Origin: Planctomycetaceae bacterium | GTDB lineage: Bacteria; Planctomycetota; Planctomycetia; Pirellulales; Pirellulaceae | Length of the DNA: 59,927 nucleotides | Assembly: GCA_002724245.1 (NCBI GenBank) | Contig: PBOG01000070.1 | Coordinates: 7,913 to 67,839 of the forward strand | Direction of reading: 5' to 3' | Shown here: in pieces, positions 42,286 through 50,697 of the stretch | Position numbering within the stretch: position 1 is the first letter of the stretch | How the letters are laid out: every line of letters begins with the position of its first letter | Translations under genes and position numbers: made by a program | The notes under the pieces: model-generated | What the model was told of the DNA's origin: nothing | The model's input: only the letters and a program-made list of their open reading frames with translations | The model's database searches: none

Positions 42286-44361
42286 ATGAATGTATGCTTG
42301 CCGCGTGACGTGGTTGGTTTGGTGGTCCGGGTGCTATTGGTGTTCTGCGCCGCAGGTGCGGATTCGCTCTGTGCGCAACCGACTCCGATTGACCGAGAGG
42401 CACTGCGTGCGTTCGCCCGGCGAAAACCTCGAGCCACGGCTGCGGTGGGATTGGCTCAGTTGTTTCAGGTCATCCAGCCGCATCCCGGCGGGTTCCAGAT
42501 TGTCTTTCCGGATCCGCTTCCGTTGCTTGACGGGCGACGGATTTCGGCGAAACGCCTATACGGGCGGGTACTGGTCGGTCCCTATCCCTTTCTTTCACGT
42601 TCATCTCAATTCCGCCGAAAACGGTTTTCAGATGACGACGTCAGGCTGTCAGGAGGACGCGCCATCGTCCCGTTGGATCCATTTTTCACCAAAGACAGCA
42701 CACGCAATAGTGAAGGCTGGGGACCAGGAAGCCAAGGGTGCCTGGCGGTCCGTCTGGAACTCGGTTTGGCGCAGGATGGGGCGGATACACGACTTGGTGT
42801 CTACGATACGTTTGTCACCGTGCAGCAGAGCCCGCAAGGATACCTGCTACAGCCGTCGATTCTCGAGGGTCCATTGATTCATCGGGTCACGAGTGACCAT
42901 CCCGAGTGGGTCGTGGTATCGGTGGTGACGAGCGTTCCGGACGGGGTGGTCGTGCACCTCAGCGACGGTCGTAAGGTGACGGGTGTGGCGCAGCCTTCCC
43001 AGGAACGCGGATGGCACCGGTATGAAATCAAGGTCGACGGCCTGCAGGCGGATACGACCTATCGGTATCGGGTACGGGTGGGCCCGACCTGGGGCGACGA
43101 GCTAACATTCCGGACCGCGCCGGTGAAGGGTGCGGCGGAGGTGCGTTTTGCCTTTATCGGGGATAGTCGCGCTGGCGTCTCACACGCCCTCACCCGTTAC
43201 GTTGGCGTGAACTACGACGTGATGGAACGGCTGTCGGCGTTAGCGTTCCAGGCACGTTCACAGTTGATCTTGTTCGGTGGGGACCTCTGCAGTGGCTATA
43301 CGGAAATCGAGGGTGATTTTCGCGCACAGTTGCGAGCCTGGAAACAAACCGTAGCTGGAGTGGGAGGCCACGTGCCGATCTACACGATACCCGGCAACCA
43401 TGAGGCGTTGATGTACAGTGTGGCTGACCCTGCGAGTCGGTATGGTATCGGATTCGATCGTTGGCCTTACGCGACCGCCAGTACTGAGGCCGTGTTCGCG
43501 GATGAAATGGTTAATCCAACCAATGCGCCGACGCCACGTCCTGGGTTTCCGCCGTATCGTGAAACTGCTTACAGTTTTCAGTTTGGGTGTGTGCGGTTCA
43601 TTGGCTTGAATACCAATTACTGGTTGCAATCTGACACACCGAAGAGCCCGCAGGGGGATCAGCAGGTCAATCAACTGTCAGCCGTTTTTGGTGGCTGCCC
43701 GGAAGGTTACGTGATGGAGGAACAGTTGCGGTGGCTGGAACGGGAACTCAAGCTGGCCGAAAAGGATCCTGCGGTGCGTTATACGGTGTTGTTCGGGCAC
43801 GAACCCGTGTTTCCAAATGGCAAGCACCTGGCAGATGCAATGTGGTACAACGGTGACAATCGTAGCCGTGCACATGTGTTTGTCGACGGAAAGATGCTTG
43901 CCGAGCCGCAGGGGATTGTCGAAGTTCGCAATCGCATCGCTCGAGCGGTGTCGGCCGCCCGGAAAGTCGCCTGCGTGATTAACTCGGACGAGCATGCGTA
44001 CTACCGTACGTTGATCGATAAAGACGTTCCCGTGGGAGATGAGGCCGATCTGCGTGGCGATCGGGTAGTTGGGCGCGATGGGAAAATTTCTTCGCTGTCA
44101 GGGCTGACCCATCCCAAATGGTATATCGTCAGCGGTGGAGGCGGAGCGCCGTACTCCGCGGAAAAATCCAGCCCCTGGAATCAGTATTGGAAACAGCAGG
44201 CCGATCAGCAGGGCTACCGGTATTCTCCGCAAGAGCATGTCGTCTTGTTCGAGGCGAACGAGGAGGGCTTCGCCATGCGAGTGGTCAATTCGCTGGGGGA
44301 AGAAATCGACGTCGAAGAAAACTTGTTGCGCAGTGCTGAGTCCGCGTCCCGCGGCCGATAA
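42286..44361 (+). CDS. Secreted purple-acid-phosphatase-like metallophosphoesterase with Fn3-like domain
   Basis: From the ATG at 42286 (GGAGG/GTGGAG upstream) the product is 691 residues with a signal peptide. A 180-residue N-terminal portion is not recognised. An Fn3-like domain of the purple acid phosphatase type spans about 204-275 (LQADTTYRYRVRVG). The metallophosphoesterase blocks follow: FIGDSRAG (about 287), FGGDLCSG (330), IPGNHEAL (369), LFGHEPVF (503) and NSDEHAYYR (567). The order matches calcineurin-like phosphoesterases. The usual His in the last block is present as EHAYY rather than GHxH, so metal binding may differ. Likely a periplasmic phosphatase. Confidence 0.85.
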   Translation: MNVCLPRDVVGLVVRVLLVFCAAGADSLCAQPTPIDREALRAFARRKPRATAAVGLAQLFQVIQPHPGGFQIVFPDPLPLLDGRRISAKRLYGRVLVGPYPFLSRSSQFRRKRFSDDDVRLSGGRAIVPLDPFFTKDSTRNSEGWGPGSQGCLAVRLELGLAQDGADTRLGVYDTFVTVQQSPQGYLLQPSILEGPLIHRVTSDHPEWVVVSVVTSVPDGVVVHLSDGRKVTGVAQPSQERGWHRYEIKVDGLQADTTYRYRVRVGPTWGDELTFRTAPVKGAAEVRFAFIGDSRAGVSHALTRYVGVNYDVMERLSALAFQARSQLILFGGDLCSGYTEIEGDFRAQLRAWKQTVAGVGGHVPIYTIPGNHEALMYSVADPASRYGIGFDRWPYATASTEAVFADEMVNPTNAPTPRPGFPPYRETAYSFQFGCVRFIGLNTNYWLQSDTPKSPQGDQQVNQLSAVFGGCPEGYVMEEQLRWLERELKLAEKDPAVRYTVLFGHEPVFPNGKHLADAMWYNGDNRSRAHVFVDGKMLAEPQGIVEVRNRIARAVSAARKVACVINSDEHAYYRTLIDKDVPVGDEADLRGDRVVGRDGKISSLSGLTHPKWYIVSGGGGAPYSAEKSSPWNQYWKQQADQQGYRYSPQEHVVLFEANEEGFAMRVVNSLGEEIDVEENLLRSAESASRGR

Positions 44362-44385
44362 CTGGTTGCTCCTGTACGGGAGCTG

Positions 44386-45147
44386 CTAGCGGGGCGGGCG
44401 TTTCTGTTGCGTCGCTGCCGCGGTGGCCGGTGATGACACGGTGGTGCGTAACGTTCTCCAGAGGATCGCCAACGCCAGAACCATGTAAATGGCACAGAGG
44501 ATCAATAACGGGTAGAGGAGTTGTGGGTACGTTTGCATGAGACCGTCCGCGGCGTAGGCTTGCAACCAGCAAAGTGGTGCGAGTCCCAGGGCAGTGCCGA
44601 TGCAGAGTTTCCAGATCGGTAGCGGAGTCAATCCGGTTGCATAGGAGACGAGGTCGGAAGAAGTGAGGGGATTGATCCGCAGCAGGAAGACCACCCACAA
44701 TCCATGCCGCGCCATACGTTCTTGGAACGGTTGCAATGACTGTTTGGGAGGGAGAAGCGTGGCCAACGAACTACGCACCGAACGCATTAGGTGGCAGGCG
44801 ATCGCGGCGCCCAGAATGTTGCCTGTTAGCGAAAGAAAACCGCCCCAGAAGCCCCCGAAAATCACTCCGCCGGGAGCATAAAGGAGAAGCCCTGGAAGCG
44901 GGGCGATGACGACTTCGACGACGGTCATCAGGACGTACGCGGCGGGCGCGGCTGTACCAAAGGAAAGGAAGAAGTCGCGCAGATGCTGCACCTTGCTTGC
45001 GGCGGACAGAGACCTGCTGAACAGAACTGCCACCAGGCCACCCGTCGTATAGGACCAGAGCACAGCAGCAACCGCCAGCAGCACACAGGCAAAAAGCACC
45101 AGGTTGGTGGCTTTGGCAAGAGTAGATGGGCGGTGTTCTGACTGCAT
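44386..45147 (-). CDS. TVP38/TMEM64 (DedA-like) membrane protein
   Basis: The 253-residue inner-membrane protein has six or so hydrophobic segments and the VTT/SNARE-associated domain. PLPGLLLYAPGGVIFGGFWGGFLSLTGNILGAA gives the reentrant-loop motif, and LRINPLTSSDLVSYATGLTPL gives the conserved R-x-x-P turn. This superfamily includes lipid scramblases or lipid-carrier transporters, and the substrate is unknown here. The ATG at 45147 gives a normal-length protein; the frame extends to 45306 without a domain. It converges on the phosphatase-like gene (24 bases apart). Confidence 0.85.
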   Translation of the reverse strand: MQSEHRPSTLAKATNLVLFACVLLAVAAVLWSYTTGGLVAVLFSRSLSAASKVQHLRDFFLSFGTAAPAAYVLMTVVEVVIAPLPGLLLYAPGGVIFGGFWGGFLSLTGNILGAAIACHLMRSVRSSLATLLPPKQSLQPFQERMARHGLWVVFLLRINPLTSSDLVSYATGLTPLPIWKLCIGTALGLAPLCWLQAYAADGLMQTYPQLLYPLLILCAIYMVLALAILWRTLRTTVSSPATAAATQQKRPPR

Positions 45148-45375
45148 GAGCGAACTACGCAGGAATTGATGGAAACGCAAGTGGCCTGCCAGCGGGGACT
45201 GGGGAGAGCCGCCTCTGTTGGGAACGACAAGGAAACGGCCCGGCGGGAGGTGGCGGCACGCCGGAGCGTGGCAGGTGGAAGTCCGCGGCGGCAAGTCGCT
45301 TGACAAGGTCGTTTCAATCTTAACAGAATCGCCCGTTCAAGCGGAGACAGGTGGTGTGAAGTCCAGGGGGCACTG

Positions 45376-46349
45376 ATGCCAGACGTGTGGTTTTCAGGAT
45401 GGCGTTGGTTGTTGGACTGTACCCTTGTTGTGTGTGTCTTTTCCGGGACGGCTGGACCGGCGTCCGGTAGTGAGTTGAGTCCACAGGTAGGCCGAAGTCT
45501 GGTACTGCTGGCGAAGAGCGCGCAGTCGTATACGGAGCAGCGCACGTGTTTCTCCTGTCACCACCAGACGCTACCAGTCCTGGCCTTACACCAGGCGCGA
45601 GGTCGAGGTTTCAAAGTTTCAGCCGAAGCGATTCCGCGTCAGCTGGCCTTTACGCAACGGTTCTTCGCCGGGCGCCGTGCACTGGTTGCCATGGGAAAGG
45701 ACGTTCCCGGCGGGCCTTTCACTGCCGGATACGCACTTCTTGCGCTGGGAGAGAATTGCTGGCCATGCGATGACACGACCGACGCGCTGGTCCATAACCT
45801 GATACGGCATCAGCTTGCGGACGGAAGTTGGTGGGTCGTGCCGCACCGGCACCCGATGGAACAGAGTGTGTTCACCGCAACCGCCTTGTTGCTGCGCGGT
45901 TTGCAGCTGTATGCGTTGACGGATAAGGCCACCCTGTCGATGAGAAAAGAGGTTCAGGCCCGCATTGATTGTGCGGCCCAATGGCTGGATGCAACGCCGG
46001 CCAGGACACATGAGGATAAGGTGTTCCGGTCGTGGGGGCTGATTGGGAGCGGTATAGCGACGCGTACGCCACGGGGCAGGCTCTTGTCGTGCTCCACCAG
46101 GCAAATAAAGTGGATCCCCGAAGTGCAGCGTATCGGAAGGGGGGGGCGCATCTGTTGCAACAGCAGCAAGAGGACGGCTCCTGGCTCGTGAAAACGCGGT
46201 GCGAGCCGGTTCAGGATTATTTTTAGATTGGTTTTCGCCATGACGCATCCCAATTTATCTCCATTGCTGCGACCAGCTGGGCGGTCCGTGCCCTACTGTA
46301 CGCGGGTTTTGCCGATCCGTCTTCGCCCAGAAAGTCAGCTTCCCGGTAG
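45376..46349 (+). pseudogene. Decayed squalene-cyclase-like/prenyltransferase-repeat gene with CxxCH motif
   Basis: The first frame (from 45376) gives a secreted protein with CFSCHHQ (C58-C61-H62) and cyclase-like repeats ending HEDKVFRSWGL. At about 46025-46040 the homology continues one frame away: SDAYATGQALVVLHQANKV and QQEDGSWLVKTRCEPVQDYF. That frame meets TAG at 46224-46226, after which the same frame goes on with HDASQFISIAATSWAVRALLYAG to a TAG at 46347-46349. So there is a net -1 frameshift and a nonsense codon. From memory of the family, about 25-30 residues expected before SDAYATG are missing, suggesting an internal deletion. Intact relatives in Planctomycetota are terpene-cyclase/mutase-fold proteins of unknown reaction. 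A sequencing error could explain part of this, but not both lesions easily. Confidence 0.8.
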
Positions 46350-46478
46350 GAGCCCGATGCGGGGCGGGGCCGACTTGCGAGATGATTGAAGGGGAGGCCT
46401 TGGCAGGGTGATTGGCCTGGTAACGCACATCGTCAACAATCAAAGTGACTAACTATTCCCAGAAACTGGAGACAAGAC

Positions 46479-46874
46479 ATGACAAGCAGACGTGTAGCTT
46501 ACCTCGTGGTCGCCCTGGCAATGGCAACCGTGGCCTGGACGAACGGAGCGGACAACGCGGCAAAGAAGCCCGTTTTGCGGCACGTCGTGTTGTTTCAATA
46601 CAAAGAGGGAACGGCGCCGGCCAAGGTAAAGGAGATCTCTAAAGCATTCGCTGCCTTGCCGTCCAAAATTGATGCGATTGTTGATTTTGAGTGGGGTACG
46701 GATGTCAGTGTGGAAAACAAAACGAAGGGTTTTACCCACGGTTTTGTTGTCTCGTTTCGGGATAAAGCGGGGCGGGCAGCCTACTTGCCCCACCCGGCTC
46801 ACCAGGACTTTGTCAAACTGGTTGGCCCGCATCTCGCTGATGTGCTGGTCTTTGACTACAGCACCACGGAGTGA
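46479..46874 (+). CDS. Exported Dabb (stress-responsive alpha/beta-barrel) protein
   Basis: The 131-residue protein has a signal peptide (VAYLVVALAMATVAWTNGAD) and one ferredoxin-like Dabb domain: LRHVVLFQYKEGTAPAKVKE, FEWGTDVSVENKTKGFTHGF, AYLPHPAHQDFVKLV. Dabb domains dimerise and in some cases bind small ligands or haem, and the function here is unknown. GGAG lies 7 bases before the ATG. It sits alone between the decayed cyclase gene and a convergent gene. Confidence 0.9.
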   Translation: MTSRRVAYLVVALAMATVAWTNGADNAAKKPVLRHVVLFQYKEGTAPAKVKEISKAFAALPSKIDAIVDFEWGTDVSVENKTKGFTHGFVVSFRDKAGRAAYLPHPAHQDFVKLVGPHLADVLVFDYSTTE

Positions 46875-46921
46875 ACTGCGCGGGCCTGCCACGAAGCCAG
46901 TGAACAGGCCGTATCACGCTG

Positions 46922-46952
46922 GAGCCAGCAGCGCATGCCGTGCTGCTGGTTC
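46922..46952. terminator. Hairpin between two convergent genes
   Basis: CCAGCAGC (46925-46932) and GCTGCTGG (46942-46949) pair perfectly around a 9-base loop. The stem extends by three further pairs (one G-T) to 46922 and 46952. It lies 48 bases after the Dabb stop and 69 bases from the stop of the convergent gene, so it could end both transcripts. A T-rich tract is weak (TTCTTG), so termination is inference. Confidence 0.45.
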
Positions 46953-47020
46953 TTGTGCCGGCGTCTGGCGCCGCAGGGGCCACAGCCGGGCATCGACCCT
47001 GTCCATGGGCGACGCTGTGT

Positions 47021-47971
47021 CTATTCTGTGACGCGGTTCCAGGTCATGAACTGGGGTTTGCCATCTTCTTTGCCCAGTCCTTGGAATTCGATCAGTTGAT
47101 CTCCGTTGACGTGGTAGATGTACCAACCGGGCTGGGGAAAGCGAACCTGTGTGCCGGCCTCTGGGCCCGCAACGATTTTCATTCCAGGAAAGGTCCAGGT
47201 GTTGTGGCTGCCGCGGCGCTGGAGCCAATAACGGTTCGTATGCGTGCGGGTGAGGGTGTCGTCGGCATCGTAGTAATGGACGGTTTCCCGATTGCGTTTT
47301 ACTTCTTTGACGATGCGGATCTGCTCGCCCTTGGCGTTCGTAAAGGTGGTGGTCCAGGTTCCCACGACGGCTGCCCGATCTTCCTGCAGGGGACGCGGCT
47401 TGCGTTTCGAGAGGACTTTCAGGTCGGGTACCTTCTGGCCACCCACGAGTTGGTCGGACCATGTGGTTGTCTGGCTTTGTTTGTCAGCAGCCAGCACGCT
47501 GGTTCTTGTACTGGTTTTCGCAGTGCCATCTGCGAGGCGATGTGTTGCCTTGAAGACGAACGTCGTGCCGTCGGACTCGATCAGCTCCTCGTGAGTGACT
47601 TCACCCTGGCTGGTCCGCGCATCAGCGACGACCTTCTTTTTCAAGGGATCCCAGGAGTAGTGGAACACGACCTCCGCCAGGACTTCGTCAGCGTCACCGA
47701 GTACGCTCCACTTGCCTTCGATCGCGCAACGGTTGAGCACCCAGCGTGCTGACATGGTACCCTTGAAGGCGGTCCCTTCAGGGAGGGTTGAGCCTGGAGT
47801 GGCAACGCCTTCGAATTCCCATTGGCCCAGGAACGGTTGCAGAATCTGAAGATGTTCAGAGTGTGCGTGGTACTGGACTTCCTGGCCGAAGGACGGCGCC
47901 AGCGCGGCGGTGAGCAGGGTGAGTGCTATGCTGGGCGCGAAGACACGAGTCAGGGGGTTGCAGGTGGGCAT
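47021..47971 (-). CDS. Secreted lipocalin-like protein (DUF1579-like)
   Basis: The 316-residue product begins with a signal peptide (LTRVFAPSIALTLLTAALAPSFG). Two similar beta-rich halves follow, each starting with a short segment like LGQWEFEG or VVGTWTTTF and containing strands such as FHYSWDPLKKKVVADART, NRYWLQRRGSHNTWTFPG and MKIVAGPEAG. This resembles DUF1579-type calycin sheets in tandem. I do not recognise a ligand or reaction. Its start is not well supported by a ribosome-binding site. It is isolated, convergent with the Dabb gene. Confidence 0.65.
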   Translation of the reverse strand: MPTCNPLTRVFAPSIALTLLTAALAPSFGQEVQYHAHSEHLQILQPFLGQWEFEGVATPGSTLPEGTAFKGTMSARWVLNRCAIEGKWSVLGDADEVLAEVVFHYSWDPLKKKVVADARTSQGEVTHEELIESDGTTFVFKATHRLADGTAKTSTRTSVLAADKQSQTTTWSDQLVGGQKVPDLKVLSKRKPRPLQEDRAAVVGTWTTTFTNAKGEQIRIVKEVKRNRETVHYYDADDTLTRTHTNRYWLQRRGSHNTWTFPGMKIVAGPEAGTQVRFPQPGWYIYHVNGDQLIEFQGLGKEDGKPQFMTWNRVTE

Positions 47972-48121
47972 GGTAGTGTTCCGCGGGGGATGGGGAATGG
48001 GGGCTGGCGGTCAGTGGTGAATTATCCAGGCGGTCAACGCCGCGTGCCTGACTGGATAGCAATGCTTGCAGATCTTAATCGGAAAGTAGAGTGGGAACCA
48101 TTCCCAGGAGCAAAAATGGCA

Positions 48122-49381
48122 TCAGGGAACGTCTCCGATGCAGAATAAATAGTCGGAGGTTCTCAGGAAAATGTTACCGTCCACCAGGACCGGGGTGGCG
48201 TAGGTATTTTCCCGCAGTGCGTTGGTCGCGACGAGTTTCGGCCCTGCTGCCAGCTCGAGTACATAGGTCGTCCCATTTTCCCGGGTGGCGTAGAGTTTCC
48301 CCTCGGCGACCACGGGCGATGCGCTGAAGGGGTAGCGATTGCGAGGCAGACGCGTGGTCCAAACCTCTTTCCCCGTCGCGGCGTCGATGCTGGTCACGTC
48401 GCCGCGGTCGCCGCACAAATAGATGTTTCCATCGTAGGCGACGGGTGAGGGAACGTCGGTGGCGGCGATGTCGATGTCCCAGGCGATTTTCGCAGGGCCG
48501 CCGTTTGCTACCTGAACTGGTTTGACCGCGGTCAGAGTACTGCCGCGAGAATAGGGTGCTATGACCATTCCATGGGCGGCAACTGGGGAGGCGATCGATC
48601 TCCAGTTGCCTCGGCCGCGGGGATTGAGACTCGCAGACCGCCAGAGCTCCTGCCCACTGCTGGCCGCGTGGCCGGTGATGTAATCGCCTCCGAGGACGGC
48701 CACCGTTTGCGATTGGGCCTTGCCGAGGACCAGCGGCGTGGTATAGCTGTCCCTGGCCTCGCCAGGTGCGTCCACGCGACGGGCAGTTTTCCAGAGTGTT
48801 CTCCCACTGGCTTTTTCCAAAGCGATGACGTACGAGGGCCCCTGGTGCATAACGGCGATTACGACGCCGTTGCTGGTAAGTACCGGTGAAGTGGCGAGGT
48901 CCCAACCGAGTTGATCGCGGCCGTTGGCTTCCTGCACGTTGATGTGCCAGGAAAGTTCCCCCTGCAGGTCGATGCAGGCCAGGTCACCACTGCGGTAATA
49001 TGCGTATACATGTTTGCCATCTGTTACGGGCGACGGGTTGGAGCCGCTCGCTTTGCGGTTGCGGTTGCCGGCGCTTTTTCCGATGGTGGCCCGCCACAGC
49101 TGCTTTCCCGAACGATTCAAGCAGATAAGAAGATTGGTGCCGTCGTCATCGCAGGTGAGAAAAATCTGGTCTTGCCAGACGATGGGCGTGGATGTGCCCC
49201 AGCCGGGAAGCTTGATTTTCCAGGCAATATTCTTGGCTTCGCTCCACTCGGTCGGAAAGCCCGTGCTGCGGGAAACTCCATTCTGATCTGGGCCGCGCCA
49301 TTGCGGCCAATTTTCGGCGGTCGCGTCGCTGATCACGGTGAGGATGAGGAGGAGGCAGGCAAGTGGCGTGGTGTGGTGCAT
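48122..49381 (-). CDS. Secreted PQQ-like beta-propeller protein
   Basis: From the ATG at 49381 (GGAG 6 bases upstream) this is a 419-residue protein with a signal peptide and an eight-bladed PQQ/BamB-like propeller. Blades contain AENWPQWRGPDQNGVS, WGTSTPIVWQDQIFLTCDDDG, NPSPVTDGKHVYAYYRSGDLACIDLQGELSWH, and several GKEVWTT/GRTLWKT turns. Planctomycete genomes hold many such proteins. Most lack the Trp and metal ligands of true quinoprotein dehydrogenases, so PQQ binding is not implied despite the pqq operon in this window. Longer starts would overlap the next gene and are rejected. Confidence 0.88.
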   Translation of the reverse strand: MHHTTPLACLLLILTVISDATAENWPQWRGPDQNGVSRSTGFPTEWSEAKNIAWKIKLPGWGTSTPIVWQDQIFLTCDDDGTNLLICLNRSGKQLWRATIGKSAGNRNRKASGSNPSPVTDGKHVYAYYRSGDLACIDLQGELSWHINVQEANGRDQLGWDLATSPVLTSNGVVIAVMHQGPSYVIALEKASGRTLWKTARRVDAPGEARDSYTTPLVLGKAQSQTVAVLGGDYITGHAASSGQELWRSASLNPRGRGNWRSIASPVAAHGMVIAPYSRGSTLTAVKPVQVANGGPAKIAWDIDIAATDVPSPVAYDGNIYLCGDRGDVTSIDAATGKEVWTTRLPRNRYPFSASPVVAEGKLYATRENGTTYVLELAAGPKLVATNALRENTYATPVLVDGNIFLRTSDYLFCIGDVP

Positions 49382-49472
49382 GGGATCTCCAGGGGAAGTG
49401 AAGTCGCCACAAAACGACAATGTCACCAATAACGCAAATGGTTTCGCCGGTCCACCCGCGCTGCGGGAGGGT

Positions 49473-50405
49473 TCAGCTGGTGCGGGCCAGGCGTTCCTGG
49501 ATAGCTTGGAATGCCTGGTGACCCTCTGCCAGAAAGTCCCGTAGCGAATCGGTTTGGGGCGGTACGTACTTCCACCGCCGAAAATAGAGAAAGGAGCCCT
49601 GCGCCGCTTCAAACGAAATGGTCCCGTGGGCTGCAAAATAGTCGAGCAGCGAGGTGTCGAAAAAGTCGCGAGTGGCAGTTTCGTCCCCCGATTTGAGGAC
49701 GAATGCCTTGGAAAACGCGGGGTGTTCTGCAAAGTCGATATCTTGCCGTCCGAGCAGGCTTCCCACCAGGTCGAGCTTTCTCTCCGGGCGCATGACGAAG
49801 TCAGGGATGACAAGTTCAGTGGATTGCACCGCGGCGACGGTTTGCCGGCGGACCCGCTTATGCTTCCCATGGCCTGTCGTGTACTCGTAGTCAAACAGGT
49901 TAATCTTGAGCGCAGGTGTCTCGGCGACGAAAAGGTTAGTCAGCTTATGGGCGCGGCCGATATTGAACAGCGGAAACGCAGCGAGTTCCTGTTGGAGTGC
50001 TGCGTCGCCGGTGTCGCGGAATTCGAGGTTGAGGTCGGCCGCGACGAGCTGCAGATCAGCGGTTCGTTTCCTGGCCCGCCGTTTCTTGATCAGGTGGGCC
50101 AGGAACAAACAGACGGCGATAACAATCAGGACCACCGCGTTGATCGCAATCGCAATCGTGACACCTATGCGCGGGTCTTCTAGTTGTTTTTCACGCTCAG
50201 GGTCGTTCTGTTGCAGTTCGTGTTGGTCATTGTCGCCCTCCGCGGCGTCGGCCGAATCCTGGTACAACGCCAGACGCATAGAAACCAGACGCATAGAATG
50301 ACGCATAGAATACTGTGCGCTTAAAACAGCAGACGAGCCAAATGTCAGCAACGCCAGGGCAAAGAGTGACGTGGTGAGTGGAGTGCCGCGGTAGGAGTGG
50401 TTCAC
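49473..50405 (-). CDS. Single-pass membrane protein of unknown function with DUF3137-like C-terminal part
   Basis: From the GTG at 50405 (AGGA 7 bases upstream) the 310-residue product begins with a signal-like segment (TSLFALALLTFGSSAVLSAQ). An acidic stretch (DSADAAEGDNDQHELQQND) is followed by one membrane helix (VTIAIAINAVVLIVIAVCLFLAHLI) and a cytoplasmic domain of about 200 residues (FNIGRAHKLTNLFV, PERKLDLVGSLLGRQDIDF, FFDTSLLDYFAAHGTISFE). It loosely resembles DUF3137-type proteins. Three near-perfect 11-bp repeats (50273-50310) encode the MR-rich stretch after the signal segment, which may be a recent slippage event. Confidence 0.5.
   Translation of the reverse strand: MNHSYRGTPLTTSLFALALLTFGSSAVLSAQYSMRHSMRLVSMRLALYQDSADAAEGDNDQHELQQNDPEREKQLEDPRIGVTIAIAINAVVLIVIAVCLFLAHLIKKRRARKRTADLQLVAADLNLEFRDTGDAALQQELAAFPLFNIGRAHKLTNLFVAETPALKINLFDYEYTTGHGKHKRVRRQTVAAVQSTELVIPDFVMRPERKLDLVGSLLGRQDIDFAEHPAFSKAFVLKSGDETATRDFFDTSLLDYFAAHGTISFEAAQGSFLYFRRWKYVPPQTDSLRDFLAEGHQAFQAIQERLARTS
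50273..50310. repeat. Three copies of an 11-bp direct repeat
   Basis: GACGCATAGAA occurs at 50273-50283, 50288-50298 and 50300-50310, at spacings of 15 and 12 bases. It lies inside the coding part of the 49473-50405 gene, near its N-terminal signal, and encodes the Met-Arg-rich stretch there. Both offsets are multiples of three, so copy-number changes would keep the frame. Confidence 0.8.
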
Positions 50406-50697
50406 GGGAAGGTCCTGTGGACGCAAACAGGGTCGGGTGGCAGAGGAAGGGGCCGGAACAGTGCGATTGGCTGGCGTTAGCATAGATAAATACGTCTTTT
50501 AGCGCAAACCGGACACATTGACGGCTATCGCTCTTGGTGACAACACGATTGAACCGGCGCGGAAACGGATTGTGACCTGGTTGGTCTAGGAGGTACATTA
50601 GGGCTGGGTGAAGAAACGGGGGTCACGGTGGGCGGTGCACCGGGATTCCCTGTCATCCGAGAGGCTGGCGTGTCTTGCAGAAACCAGGTGTGAACTG

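Noticed and set aside
44368-44383. Short hairpin between the phosphatase-like and TVP38 genes
   Set aside because: The stem has only five pairs and no T-tract follows, too weak to call a terminator.
49382-49894. Long N-terminal extension of the PQQ-like propeller
   Set aside because: It would overlap the neighbouring membrane-protein gene over most of its length. The ATG at 49381 has a good ribosome-binding site and signal peptide.
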